A stretch of DNA of 52,849 bases. Origin: a virus. The position numbers and the translations under genes were made by a program. The notes beneath the pieces were generated by a model. It saw nothing but the letters and a program-made list of their open reading frames with translations. It was not told the origin of the DNA and did no database searches. The stretch spans positions 1-52,849 of IMG/VR virus record IMGVR_UViG_3300025459_000009. One strand, written 5' to 3'. Shown piece after piece: positions 40,701 through 48,818 of the stretch; positions within the stretch are counted from its first letter, which is position 1; each line of letters begins with the position of its first letter.

Positions 40701-41985
40701 CAGAAGTGCTCAACTCTCCGGGCGTACTGATTTGCCACAGATATCCAGCACCATCTTGTACGATACTGGCTGGAGAAAAATATGTGTCCTCGACATATCC
40801 CGCGATGGAGCTATTCGCCACATACTTCGGGGCAATTGTCGGGGCTACGATCCCCCAATTCTGGGTCGGAATGCCGCGATTGTACCAGATAATATCTCCG
40901 TCAATCGTGAGACTGCCGCAGAAGCTATTTGACGCCGCTGGAACTGTCGTACCCCAAGTGGGTACAGCCGTACCCGTCGTGAGTCCGACCAGAGTGCTAG
41001 GCATGATCGCGGTAATCGTACCCGCACCTGTGAGTGCGTTCGGGGTGCCACATATCAAGCCGCTCGCTATCTGGAGATATCCCTTGCCTTCGACGCTGGT
41101 CGGAGCAAGAGTTGGTGCAGTAAAATCTGCGATAAGGGTAACTCCACCAGCAGTCGTCGGAGCACTGAGAGTGATGGTCGCTCCGTTTAGGAATGCCGCT
41201 GCGGTGCCTTGGAAACCCCATAGAACGAACTGAGTTCCCGTGTCGATAATAGGGCTGACATCGCCGGGGATGTCGAACATGCCGGGGAACTGCGTGTTAT
41301 CGCCTAGCTGGGCGTCTAGGGTAACCGTCAGAACGTTATCTGCAATCTTGACCGTACTGATCGTTGCGATGAGACATCCGATCATTTGCTGGATGTTCCC
41401 GTTCGGGTCAATCAGGTCTGTATTCATGAACGGATATGCGTCAACGTTTAATCCACTACTATCGTTGGCTATATTGCGAACGAAAAGGGACTGATTCCAT
41501 TTCTTCTGGTCGATGCCGTCGCCAAAATATAATTGCGTTCCGACTTCTTGCATGAAAGACTGACCCGCACCTGTGGATTTCGCCAACACTTCTGTACTTG
41601 TACCATTGTTGTTAGCATACAACGCGGTCGCTGTATCCACCATCGTATCAATCTGTTCCGTCGCTGTTCCCCAGATATCGCTTAAGGATTTGCTGTATCG
41701 AAACTCATCGAACGCGAGAATGTCGGTGTATGTATTAGTTCCATCGTACTGTGGATTACCCGGACGCCGGGTCAGGGTCAAACGGTTAGTGACTTCAACG
41801 TTTGAACCCGCGATCATCGCATCCCCAGAAGGACCGTAGTATTTTTCAGAGATACGCGAAGTGTTAGCATCACGCAACGGGGAACGATTTGTCCAGAGGC
41901 CAGTCGTATTTCGACCCACATATAGAGGAGTAGCCTTCACTCGTTTTTCGGATTGTGCCCCATTTATCTGCAAAGAATTTGACAT
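37720..41985 (-). CDS. very large virion protein (tail nozzle-like), 1421 aa
   Basis: Starts after an AAAGGAATTG. The first 160 residues (LYVGRNTTGLWTNRSPLRD, NRLTLTRRPGNPQY, LYFGDGIDQKKW) resemble the N-terminal blade of podovirus nozzle proteins, in the position of T7 gp12. Several Ig- or beta-sandwich-like insertions of about 100 residues follow, with repeated TSKITVTIEAQGSPFTAGDV-type units and a FCAWFPLTIPSAGQYTFSM-like lectin domain in the middle; a long C-terminal part (LTYYLNRLWYSIGNTVFW, MGWFLADGTNGWYRL) restores the propeller. Role inferred from order and pattern. Confidence 0.6.
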   Translation of the reverse strand: MSNSLQINGAQSEKRVKATPLYVGRNTTGLWTNRSPLRDANTSRISEKYYGPSGDAMIAGSNVEVTNRLTLTRRPGNPQYDGTNTYTDILAFDEFRYSKSLSDIWGTATEQIDTMVDTATALYANNNGTSTEVLAKSTGAGQSFMQEVGTQLYFGDGIDQKKWNQSLFVRNIANDSSGLNVDAYPFMNTDLIDPNGNIQQMIGCLIATISTVKIADNVLTVTLDAQLGDNTQFPGMFDIPGDVSPIIDTGTQFVLWGFQGTAAAFLNGATITLSAPTTAGGVTLIADFTAPTLAPTSVEGKGYLQIASGLICGTPNALTGAGTITAIMPSTLVGLTTGTAVPTWGTTVPAASNSFCGSLTIDGDIIWYNRGIPTQNWGIVAPTIAPKYVANSSIAGYVEDTYFSPASIVQDGAGYLWQISTPGELSTSATPPFTASPSTATRVAVEEIAIVSATSKITVTIEAQGSPFTAGDVVSLQGMNPSSFLDGVQLTVLASPAPTDTTFVATFAYPTDLIQVQTAGTLLHGGTIVADGAAYWTCIQTSTLTNAWVADQHYVSGTYIVAPNGAGGEPAYWLLRTNQASGTGQPTVNVSNANPPVMYGYPRTLPQTPNTENFALTSVSPSGAIDTITYAASPTPNSNQMSGSLLFNYYHLDNAYLYNTPVTGNVFQGTAFEVSEYTDSWQYCAWFPLTIPSAGQYTFSMAHNSGGFYAFEPTNAAGGTATKNSGAFVTAFGQNATALKAYPTPCGTNNLVGYPSTITTDVSTWTFSAPGVYFVEIDWLAASAGTNTMNFTCNAVNIGVEPTVSGTTPLGSPGVYQAPIWVPFATSPTAATWNPAESEIYFAQTATDSGGQYTWNNIGPVSTFTRQPGIYYTLPGQAIVDTFSDEQGAYATGVSGTTTPPWSTTPNAITLDPNVPLSWINEGPVPTTATAAGKITATSKTGWTWALALVNTLDNTVSNIGPVSISSGPLTNAAPTFAPGSGLIASAIDPQADYVAIYRTTDGFTTELLIPGFGNTIYTVPLSQYMLNGYIDTTPDIGLDTQAEAAQAFENTPPLPGAINLTYYLNRLWYSIGNTVFWTSGPDDPMGNGLNGFGPNNYDKMPALVKRLVPTAIGMLVFTVSDTHVIPINSSDQIQASQPFMPGVGLSSYNALDTHGPTIGFFTTDSQFLVLSPGVSASHESVPIADQLAMRTGTPGQDWYPQNVYVAHYVSGQDMGWFLADGTNGWYRLITTPTPETPGPLWSPFATLANTGRCGAIKSVETSPGVHHLLVGPRGSDVHILNRDVLSSTDGGAAGEYTEGTPYPAYAVYGSYVLAQPGQVANILFVTLKSVKTGSPAVLGLLIDDGLPYYKGSFEILKNWVNDPPELKVSRTWYSQRFYLSDMPTESAACTDIQVLVQWPAEAAINELQTFTIFGFYVQEG

Positions 41986-41997
41986 GATTCAATTCCT

Positions 41998-43032
41998 TTA
42001 TGCTGCGTTCCATCCTGTGAGAAAATACGGCCCGAAACCCAACGGGAATGCCGCGCCAAAACCGCCGCCATTGCCTACAGACGTTGCCCAGAGAGTAGAG
42101 AGACCCCCCGTGTTCGGGTTCCCCGCGTAGCTGGTATACATGTACGCCCCACCTGAATCGTTGGATGCGATAGTACCCGTGCCCCCTGCAGTTCCTTGAA
42201 ACACAAAATAGTAATCATGAGCCGCGTCAATGGCAAGAGAAATGGCATCACTCGTCTTAATTCCCGTCGTGCTGAACAAGGGTATCGCACTCCCACCAAA
42301 AGTGATTGGAGTTATGTCAACCGTCGCTAAAGAACCTTTGAGTGTCCGCAGTATGAACATCTCTGTGATGTGATAGGTGAATGCTGAGGTCACGTCTATC
42401 TGAACTTTCCAGCTAGACGGAGAAGCTACGATAGAATCCGCGAACATGACTTGGCAATATGTCCCCGCTTCCGCGAGAGTGCTACTTCCACCACGTTCCC
42501 AGAAATTCCAAGGAAGGGTGGACACGTTCGAACCAGAAGAACTTCCGCCGCCAGAAGCAACAAACGAAATCTCGCCGCTACCTTCATCGGTCACGGTGAC
42601 GCTGGCTGAATTTACCAGATTCTGAACTGTCTGCGAACTGGCCGTTGTTCCATTGATTTCAAGCAACAGGGGTTGTTGCAATGCGGGAGACCAACTGATG
42701 ACGCTATTCGGTGTCCATGTGCCTACGTCAAAGGTTCCGCTGCCCGTGACTTGCTGGTTGTTCGGACCCCAAACGATCTGGCCTTCTGCGGAATAGACGG
42801 TGACTGTGTAATAGCTATTGATCGGGGACATGACATCATTGCCCCAAACATACTGGCCGTACTCACAATTGCCGGTGCTATCCAAATAAACCTTGGTGAT
42901 GATGCCCGAGCAAACCTGCGAATCGTTGACCGACTCGTCTTGGTTCAACCGCATCGTGAAATAGCCGAGGGCTAAAGGACCGCCTTCTAAATCTTGGAAG
43001 TTCCCACCTACGAGTCTGACTTGTGATGCCAT
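41998..43032 (-). CDS. appendage protein with GGNFQD module, 344 aa
   Basis: AGGAGCAATC precedes ATG 43032. Residues 1-100 (VRLVGGNFQDLEGGPLALGY, MRLNQDESVND, QYVWGNDVMSP) match the C-terminal 100 residues of the next protein upstream. The C-terminal 150 residues are a beta-rich, Gly/Ala/Ser-rich domain. Probably a fibre or collar piece that attaches through the shared module. Confidence 0.65.
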   Translation of the reverse strand: MASQVRLVGGNFQDLEGGPLALGYFTMRLNQDESVNDSQVCSGIITKVYLDSTGNCEYGQYVWGNDVMSPINSYYTVTVYSAEGQIVWGPNNQQVTGSGTFDVGTWTPNSVISWSPALQQPLLLEINGTTASSQTVQNLVNSASVTVTDEGSGEISFVASGGGSSSGSNVSTLPWNFWERGGSSTLAEAGTYCQVMFADSIVASPSSWKVQIDVTSAFTYHITEMFILRTLKGSLATVDITPITFGGSAIPLFSTTGIKTSDAISLAIDAAHDYYFVFQGTAGGTGTIASNDSGGAYMYTSYAGNPNTGGLSTLWATSVGNGGGFGAAFPLGFGPYFLTGWNAA

Positions 43033-43040
43033 GATTGCTC

Positions 43041-44303
43041 CTATAAATTGCTGGGCACCCAAGACCCAATGTCGAACGAACCCATACCGCTAGGTATACT
43101 CATCTGATTATTCCAGACGAGTTCTCCTGCGGCGTTATATGCTCGAACGATGTAAACCGTGGCAGGGGTCAATTGGTCATTCGGCCAGATATACCCTGAC
43201 AAGTTCCCATTAGAGTCCAATGGAAAAGTGATTAGACGCCCTGCGGATATCTGGCAATCGACCGCAGTTGCATCCGTGTTTAGACGAAACGTCACATATC
43301 CGCCCGCCATCGGATTGCCAGCAGCGTCCTGAAAATTCCCGCCAGTGATAAGAATGGTAAAATATGGGGTGTATGTATACGATGCGAACGAACCTGTACC
43401 ACCAGAAGTCGTAACAGAAACCGTACATGCGCCCACTATATTTGCAGGTGTCACACAGGTGATTGTAGTTGAAGATACTACTGCAATCGAGGTCGCTGCG
43501 ACTCCTCCGAAAGTCACCACGGCTCCCGACACAAAATTAGTACCCGTGAGGGTCACCAGAGTTCCACCATTCTGGGTTCCGCTACTTGGTGACACAGAAG
43601 ACACGGTAGGTGTAGGTAGAGTTGTCAGGAATCCAGCGGATACTGCCCCCCAATAAGTAGGCTCAGTTCCCGAAAAAGAGGACGAAGTTGCCCCAGAGGG
43701 AACCGCCAGAGCATATTGCATCTGGCCGACTCCGTAGAGCGTACTTGCGTTAATTCCTAACGTATATCCAGTTCCGGCAGAGATATTGCTTCCAGTATCC
43801 GGTGCGATTAAAGCCGTGATTATTAGGTCTTCGGTACTCGTACTTCCAACAAAAGAAACATGCGGAGTGCCAACAGTCTGACCAGAGTTGACAAAATCAA
43901 ATTTTATGGTGCTCGCATTTGAAAACTCGTAAAGATCAAATTCAACATTGAGAGTCGTAGCCGCTACGGTACTGAGTTCCAAAGTGATCGTCTGCGAGGG
44001 ACTCATGGATGGGGCATTATTGATGTAATAGATTGCGACGGTGCCCGCACCACCATCTACAGCATTTCCAAAAGATGCTTGATTGGCTTTCGTCCATGCC
44101 GTTGAGTAACCGCCAGAATTCACTGGGGTGTGTATCGTCGGATTCCCCGCATAGGAATAACTTGTACCATAAGCAACCAAAATGAGCAGATTGCCGTTTA
44201 CTGTGGCATTTGCAAACCCCGCAGCACCGCTCGTGATGTTACCTGAACCCCCGAGCGTACCTGAACCTGCACCACCTGAACACTGCTGGATTAAAGTCGC
44301 CAT
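43041..44303 (-). CDS. appendage protein with IPT/TIG domain, 420 aa
   Basis: N-terminal 230 residues form a beta-rich domain related in pattern to the protein at 18154. Residues about 232-315 are an IPT/TIG Ig-like domain (TVSSVSPSSGTQNGGTLVTL, GTNFVSGAVVTFGGVAATSI, FASYTYTP). The C-terminal 105 residues carry the GGNFQDAAGNPMAGGYVTF module shared with the protein at 41998. Likely surface-exposed virion protein. Confidence 0.7.
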   Translation of the reverse strand: MATLIQQCSGGAGSGTLGGSGNITSGAAGFANATVNGNLLILVAYGTSYSYAGNPTIHTPVNSGGYSTAWTKANQASFGNAVDGGAGTVAIYYINNAPSMSPSQTITLELSTVAATTLNVEFDLYEFSNASTIKFDFVNSGQTVGTPHVSFVGSTSTEDLIITALIAPDTGSNISAGTGYTLGINASTLYGVGQMQYALAVPSGATSSSFSGTEPTYWGAVSAGFLTTLPTPTVSSVSPSSGTQNGGTLVTLTGTNFVSGAVVTFGGVAATSIAVVSSTTITCVTPANIVGACTVSVTTSGGTGSFASYTYTPYFTILITGGNFQDAAGNPMAGGYVTFRLNTDATAVDCQISAGRLITFPLDSNGNLSGYIWPNDQLTPATVYIVRAYNAAGELVWNNQMSIPSGMGSFDIGSWVPSNL

Positions 44304-44310
44304 ACTACTC

Positions 44311-45255
44311 CTAGCTCTGTCTAGCCTGCATTCCCTGCTGGCCTTTGGCCGGACCCATTCCGGTAGTCGCGTTCCAGTTGTTCATGAAGATGTTGCGGTC
44401 CTCTTCGGTCAATCCTTCGGCACGAGCGAGCAGGCCCGCTGTGAATTTCGCGTTGGCAATCTGGAATCGAGCATCATCTGCGAAGGCCCAAATGAGCGAA
44501 AGGAATCCCCAACTGTATATGTACTGCATGAAGTCTGGCATTGGTCCCCATGTCTGGTTGACGCTAGTGATCTCTGGGGCTGCAAGTTGTACGTGTACGG
44601 AGACAGGATATGCGGCGTTAGGTGAAGGCATGACCCTGAAAGTCACGTTACCGTTGCCGTCTTCCACGTGCGGTCCTACGAACGTTGGTCGGGCACTCCG
44701 TGAATCGAGTGCGAGATTATCCTTGACTTCCAGTTCAATCCAGTTGTTCGGAGTCTTAGTGATATCTAACACCGATGCGTGCTCTATGTGCGAGAACGCC
44801 GGGGCCGCAATCGTGTAATCTTGCGTCGTCGCGTTGGTGGCCGTACCCGTGTCCGCATGTGACGCATAGTTCTGAAAATTCACCTGAGCGGTAAACTGTG
44901 TAGCGGATACTGTTTCGATGACAAGCAGAACGCCATTCAAAAACGTAGCATTAGCTAATGCTGATGGGATTATCAGATTGCCCACACCGAAAGTGTTGTT
45001 CGCAGTGACCGTGACTACCCCACCCGAGATGGCGATGTTGGTAATCGGTGCGCTGTTTGCAACCAGCGAAGTGGTGAAGGCCAATTCCTGCGTATTCCAC
45101 CACCAGCAAAAAGGAGGCCCGAGTATTGTTTCCATGACGATGTTGGCGGCTGTGAGGGCTGGCTCTAAATTATTTCCAATGGCAGAATTTCTATTAAAGG
45201 ATAGTTTCTTGCAGAATTCCATCGTGTCATACACCGTCACTGAACTCAACGCCAT
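44311..45255 (-). CDS. adaptor/tail-tube-like protein 1, 314 aa
   Basis: Start ATG 45255; an earlier in-frame ATG lies inside the GIY-YIG gene. Shares with the protein at 46010 the start SSVTVYD/SSVTVQD, ANIVMETILGPPFCWWWN / ANDVMQALLCGG...FNWKWN, and MPDFMQYIYSWGFLSLIWAFADDARFQIA / IPDDFYVFFKQGFFAQCYRRS. This is the pattern of podovirus head-tail adaptors (gp11-type place). A central Ig-like insertion (TNIAISGGVVTVTANNTF) is unique to this copy. Confidence 0.6.
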   Translation of the reverse strand: MALSSVTVYDTMEFCKKLSFNRNSAIGNNLEPALTAANIVMETILGPPFCWWWNTQELAFTTSLVANSAPITNIAISGGVVTVTANNTFGVGNLIIPSALANATFLNGVLLVIETVSATQFTAQVNFQNYASHADTGTATNATTQDYTIAAPAFSHIEHASVLDITKTPNNWIELEVKDNLALDSRSARPTFVGPHVEDGNGNVTFRVMPSPNAAYPVSVHVQLAAPEITSVNQTWGPMPDFMQYIYSWGFLSLIWAFADDARFQIANAKFTAGLLARAEGLTEEDRNIFMNNWNATTGMGPAKGQQGMQARQS

Positions 45256-45949
45256 ATTGTCTCTTTTCCCATCTAGCTTTGGCACCAAGTTTTCCCTGCT
45301 CGCTCATACGCTTTCTCCACTCGGGAGTTTCGCGCAAAGTCTTATTCGCAATAGAAATTTTTTGCTTGGTGGCGTCAGAGCACGGCAGATTTTTATTCCA
45401 AGCGGGAAGTCCTAGATGTTTCTTCCGATTCTTGTCGTTTGCTTCATCCGTGTGACGTTTGCCCTTCATTGGGCTGGGACAGCCTTTCTTGGAGAGGCTA
45501 ATCCTACTGCGCGTTTCAGCGGTGAGTGTAACACCTTTCCGTGGGCTGGTGCGCCCTTTCAGGGATGCTGACATCCTTGCGGTGTGCTCGTCCGACAACT
45601 TCTTATTTTTCCAATAGCCCGCTTTACCAAGATGGGCTTCTCGATTCTTCTGGTTGGATTCAGCAGTGTGCTTTGCGCCTTTTCGAGACGGCGGGCAGTC
45701 GCCGCCATCCGTTAGATTCCGCAAGCATCCCGTTCCAAGGTCTTTCCGACCATAATACGCAATCAGAAATACTTCAGCGAGGTAGGCTTCACTCTCTGAA
45801 GGATGCTCCTGAATTATAATACGGGAGTTATCCCGTGGGCACGGGAAGCGATGCATCTCGCTTGTGAAACCACGATGGTTGATGCCCTTGCCGACGTAGT
45901 AGGGTGTACCGTCTGGTCGCAACCACAAATATGTGTAGAAATTCTCCAT
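45227..45949 (-). CDS. GIY-YIG homing endonuclease with NUMOD3 repeats
   Basis: 240 residues. Complete GIY-YIG domain: FYTYLWLRPDGTPYYVGKG, HRFPCPRDNSRIIIQ, SESEAYLAEVFLIAYYGRKD with the catalytic Glu, and LRNLTDGGDCP. Then five NUMOD3-like repeats (TAESNQKNREAHLG, SDEHTARMSASLKG, TAETRSRISLSKKG, TDEANDKNRKKHLG, SDATKQKISIANKT). ATG 45949 is used because the promoter -10 ends at 45956. Overlaps the adaptor gene by 29 bases. Confidence 0.9.
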   Translation of the reverse strand: MENFYTYLWLRPDGTPYYVGKGINHRGFTSEMHRFPCPRDNSRIIIQEHPSESEAYLAEVFLIAYYGRKDLGTGCLRNLTDGGDCPPSRKGAKHTAESNQKNREAHLGKAGYWKNKKLSDEHTARMSASLKGRTSPRKGVTLTAETRSRISLSKKGCPSPMKGKRHTDEANDKNRKKHLGLPAWNKNLPCSDATKQKISIANKTLRETPEWRKRMSEQGKLGAKARWEKRQYGVEFSDGV

Positions 45950-45955
45950 ATTTAC

Positions 45956-45984
45956 AGTATAGCACGTGCGAACCACCTTGTAAA
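45956..45984 (-). promoter_or_regulatory. promoter of GIY-YIG gene, TTTACA-N17-TATACT
   Basis: TTTACA (45984-45979), 17 bases, TATACT (45961-45956) on the minus strand. Only six bases separate the -10 from the ATG at 45949, so transcription should begin at or next to the start codon (leaderless message). Confidence 0.75.
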
Positions 45985-46009
45985 GTAGTCGTAAGTTGTT
46001 GATTTTAAA

Positions 46010-47083
46010 CTAGTAAGACCAAGGGCCATACGGAGAAGCGGGCGAGATAGGATTGTATGAATATCCAGAATCAAGGACGTTGCTCTGGGGCACGAAACCC
46101 CAATCATCTTCTTGGTTCGAACCAAACATCCTTGCGTTAGTCAATGCCCTCTGCCAGAGATTGTATTCCATCTCGAACTTGGCCCGCACTTCTCTGATCG
46201 GTGAGCGGCGATAGCATTGCGCGAAAAATCCTTGCTTGAAGAATACATAGAAGTCATCGGGAATCGGGTCGAGCGTAGTGCTCAGTGATTTCAGAAACGG
46301 AACTTTCATCTGGCCGACGGGCTGAATGAGCCACACAGGGCCAGTCTGACAAGGCAGAGGGTTGATTCGATATCCTTGTCCCTTTGGGTTGACTGCCGTC
46401 CATTGGACCGTGCCATCTGTCACGACAGTAGATACGATAGTCTGGTCTTGCACGGTCGGATAAGTCGGGTTTAGATTCGTGAGAAATGGATTGGTAGGCC
46501 CGCATGTTCCGTATTGCGTCAACACCCAGAGATTCCCGAAAGAATCCTTGATGCACGTAGTCGGATTGATGGGTTGCGCGGTTGCGGTGCTGGGATCGGT
46601 ATATACGACGCCGGGGCCGGGTTGTGATTGTCCTGTCGGGGTTTTCTGCGTCGTCGCGCCCCAAGTGCCTGCTTGCATCGTGTCGTTCTGCATCCAGCAA
46701 ATGCGTGCATCATTGTTGGTACTGAGATTGAACGTAATCAGAAGGTCACGCTTGACAATGACAGGATAAACGGGCTTTGGGAATTGTGTACAGCTATAGT
46801 TTACAGCCGTGCAACTTTCCAGCCATCCCACAGCCACTTGATTCGGGATGAAATAATCTTGTTGCCAACTGTTGATATAGAACGGCGTTTCAACCGCTCG
46901 ATTCCATTTCCAGTTGAAGGGCTGGCCTTGTGGCCCGCCGCAGAGCAGTGCTTGCATGACATCGTTTGCGATGGATAATGCGGGAGCGTCGGAGAATCCG
47001 CCAGTGGCGAGGGCAGGTGCGAGTTCACCATTGCTGCGTGCATCATCAACGACATCTTGAACGGTCACACTAGAATTTCCCAT
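46010..47083 (-). CDS. adaptor/tail-tube-like protein 2, 357 aa
   Basis: Paralogue of the protein at 44311 in its N- and C-terminal helical parts, with a different 200-residue middle that contains VYTDPSTATAQPINPTTCIKD and QDQTIVSTVVTDGTVQW. GGAAGG lies before the ATG. The pair suggests two stacked adaptor rings or one adaptor plus a specialised copy. Assignment is by pattern and gene order. Confidence 0.6.
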   Translation of the reverse strand: MGNSSVTVQDVVDDARSNGELAPALATGGFSDAPALSIANDVMQALLCGGPQGQPFNWKWNRAVETPFYINSWQQDYFIPNQVAVGWLESCTAVNYSCTQFPKPVYPVIVKRDLLITFNLSTNNDARICWMQNDTMQAGTWGATTQKTPTGQSQPGPGVVYTDPSTATAQPINPTTCIKDSFGNLWVLTQYGTCGPTNPFLTNLNPTYPTVQDQTIVSTVVTDGTVQWTAVNPKGQGYRINPLPCQTGPVWLIQPVGQMKVPFLKSLSTTLDPIPDDFYVFFKQGFFAQCYRRSPIREVRAKFEMEYNLWQRALTNARMFGSNQEDDWGFVPQSNVLDSGYSYNPISPASPYGPWSY

Positions 47084-47489
47084 GACGAACCTTCCTTGTA
47101 ATCCTACATGATTCTTTGGCGTTTATCAGGTTAAACTCTGGCGGGGCTGAGTTACTGATAATATACTCAACCGCTTTTTCCATGCGTTCAATATCTTCGC
47201 CTAATAGACCAATCGCATGATTACAGTTACTACATAATATGCCCCGAATCCATCCCGAGGAATGCTCGTGGTCAAGATGAGGATATCGAGCGTTATTACG
47301 AGGCTCCATCACAAACTCGATATTGCAAATAACACATTTATAGTTCTGCTGTTTTAGGAGGTTTTGATACTCTTCTGGCGTTGTTCCGTACACCGCCCGT
47401 AGTTTCCAGTTTTTATTCGTTTCAGTACGAGCGTGCTTGTTAGCTCTTAACCAACGTTGCTTGGCTTCCGCAGAAGGCTGATGTCCCAT
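47070..47489 (-). CDS. endonuclease VII-like nuclease, 139 aa
   Basis: ATG 47489 has AAGGAGCCTT. Contains YGTTPEEYQNLLKQQNYKC, CVICNIEF, HLDHEHSSGWIRGILCSNCNHAIGLLG and a helical tail, the complete endonuclease VII core. Sits immediately after a terminator and overlaps the adaptor gene by 14 bases. Confidence 0.85.
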   Translation of the reverse strand: MGHQPSAEAKQRWLRANKHARTETNKNWKLRAVYGTTPEEYQNLLKQQNYKCVICNIEFVMEPRNNARYPHLDHEHSSGWIRGILCSNCNHAIGLLGEDIERMEKAVEYIISNSAPPEFNLINAKESCRITRKVRHGKF

Positions 47490-47505
47490 AAGGCTCCTTA
47501 AACAC

Positions 47506-47562
47506 AAAAAGACGAGCATTGCCCGACCCCAACGCGATGGGATCGGGCCACAAACCGTGCTC
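47506..47562 (-). terminator. rho-independent terminator with bipartite stem
   Basis: On the minus strand GAGCA pairs with TGCTC (47558-47562 with 47514-47518), enclosing GCCCGATCCCA-TCGCGT-TGGGGTCGGGC, an 11-pair stem with one G-U, and followed by GTCTTTTTG. Separates the 48-51 kb genes from the adaptor and tail genes. Confidence 0.75.
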
Positions 47563-47614
47563 TGCGGTGATGAGTGTTCCTTTCGGCATGGGCCGCACTC
47601 AGCGGCAATTCGAT

Positions 47615-47791
47615 TTACGCCTTCTGCGGGCGTGGATATTTCTGGGCGGCGATGGCCGAAAGTTCATCGACTCTCGCTGCGAATGCAGTCGGATTGGCTC
47701 TCAGGTTTGATAGATACACATCCGAAGACATGCGATCAATCTCTGAGATCGACAACGTGGCGATTTGTTCTGGCGTGAGATTGGGTGTCAT
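47615..47791 (-). CDS. hypothetical protein, 58 aa
   Basis: Frame from ATG 47791 to TAA 47615 directly after the 219-residue gene. Sequence begins MTPNLTPEQIATLSISEIDR and ends with a basic helix; helical throughout. Weak ribosome site, so coupling to the upstream gene is likely. Function unknown. Confidence 0.5.
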   Translation of the reverse strand: MTPNLTPEQIATLSISEIDRMSSDVYLSNLRANPTAFAARVDELSAIAAQKYPRPQKA

Positions 47792-47792
47792 A

Positions 47793-48452
47793 TTATCTCA
47801 GGTTCGTCGCCTTAACTAACCGACGATAGTCCTTCGTCGCATCCACCCACGCTTCGGCCTTATCATCCCATTTGCTAAACTTGCAGATGACGGAGCCTGA
47901 CGGGGTATTGTTCGTCTCGAACTGGACTGCTGTGCGATAATCTGCCTCAGCCTTCTCAAACTTCTCTTTCGAGAACACACCATCAACAGGAGCCACTTGC
48001 TTGCCCTTCGCGTTGAAATAGAAGTTCTCTTCAACGGGTGGGAGCCACGTCTTGCCGCAACGGAGACAGCGAACCCAGAAGTCGCCAGTAATCATCTGAT
48101 GCTTGATAACGGCATACTGCGGGCTGTTTCCACCAGTGCTGAGCACTTGCAGATTGCGTTGCGAAACGGTGCCACCCTTCTTGTGGGTGCATGCGTTCTG
48201 CTTCGCATCGTCTTCACGTTTCTGGGCAGCAAACACGCGACCTTGCATCGCCCTATCTTGCTCTTTTTGCTTCTGCTTGTTGAGGCGGTCACCAATCGTG
48301 CCGCGTTTTTCTTGGATGCTCAACTCGCGTTCTTGTTTCTGTAGCTCCAAGTCGGCCAACTGCGCCCGCTTGATGCTCAGTTCGATGGCTGCGATTTCCT
48401 CCGCAGCATTTGAGTAAACCTTTGCTGTTTCTTGCTTTTCCTGCTCACTCAT
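47793..48452 (-). CDS. coiled-coil protein with zinc knuckle, 219 aa
   Basis: GGAGGAGACTAGT precedes the ATG. The first 90 residues form a long charged coiled coil (IAAIELSIKRAQLADLELQK). The centre has ACTHKKGG and WVRCLRCGKTWLPP, a probable zinc ribbon (H/C plus CxxC). The C terminus is globular. Such proteins occur near phage head genes; function unknown. Confidence 0.6.
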   Translation of the reverse strand: MSEQEKQETAKVYSNAAEEIAAIELSIKRAQLADLELQKQERELSIQEKRGTIGDRLNKQKQKEQDRAMQGRVFAAQKREDDAKQNACTHKKGGTVSQRNLQVLSTGGNSPQYAVIKHQMITGDFWVRCLRCGKTWLPPVEENFYFNAKGKQVAPVDGVFSKEKFEKAEADYRTAVQFETNNTPSGSVICKFSKWDDKAEAWVDATKDYRRLVKATNLR

Positions 48453-48817
48453 ACTAGTCTCCTCCTAAGTATTTCTTTCTTCAAGTTGTGATTTGCACAC
48501 AACGTTTGATACCCCTCGGGAAAATCGTATCTAACGAGGTACTCGTACAACGTACTACCCGGCAAAGTTTTCCGTTGCTCAGACCCGTTATCCTTCACAT
48601 GGTCTAAACATAGGATATCGATATCAACAACGTCACATCCCGGCCAACAGCAATGCAACGTGTGATTCAACCCGTAATGAGAAAGAACCTTGATTTTTAT
48701 TTCTAATCTGCGAATCTTAGAATGGTCTCGGTTCCACTTCCGCATCGTGGGGTCAGTACTTACATGATGGCGTTGTCGGTCGTACTCTTTCTGAAATTCC
48801 TTATCTTTGTAAGGCAT
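48449..48817 (-). CDS. HNH-like endonuclease, 122 aa
   Basis: ATG 48817 lies one base after the preceding stop. Contains VLSHYGLNHTLHCCWPGCDV, ILCLDHVKDNGSEQR and FPEGYQTLCANHNLKKEI, a compact HNH-type family with C/C and LDH/NHN zinc and metal ligands. Starts with a basic MPYKDKEFQKEYDRQR helix. Probably mobile. Confidence 0.72.
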   Translation of the reverse strand: MPYKDKEFQKEYDRQRHHVSTDPTMRKWNRDHSKIRRLEIKIKVLSHYGLNHTLHCCWPGCDVVDIDILCLDHVKDNGSEQRKTLPGSTLYEYLVRYDFPEGYQTLCANHNLKKEILRRRLV

Positions 48818-48818
48818 G

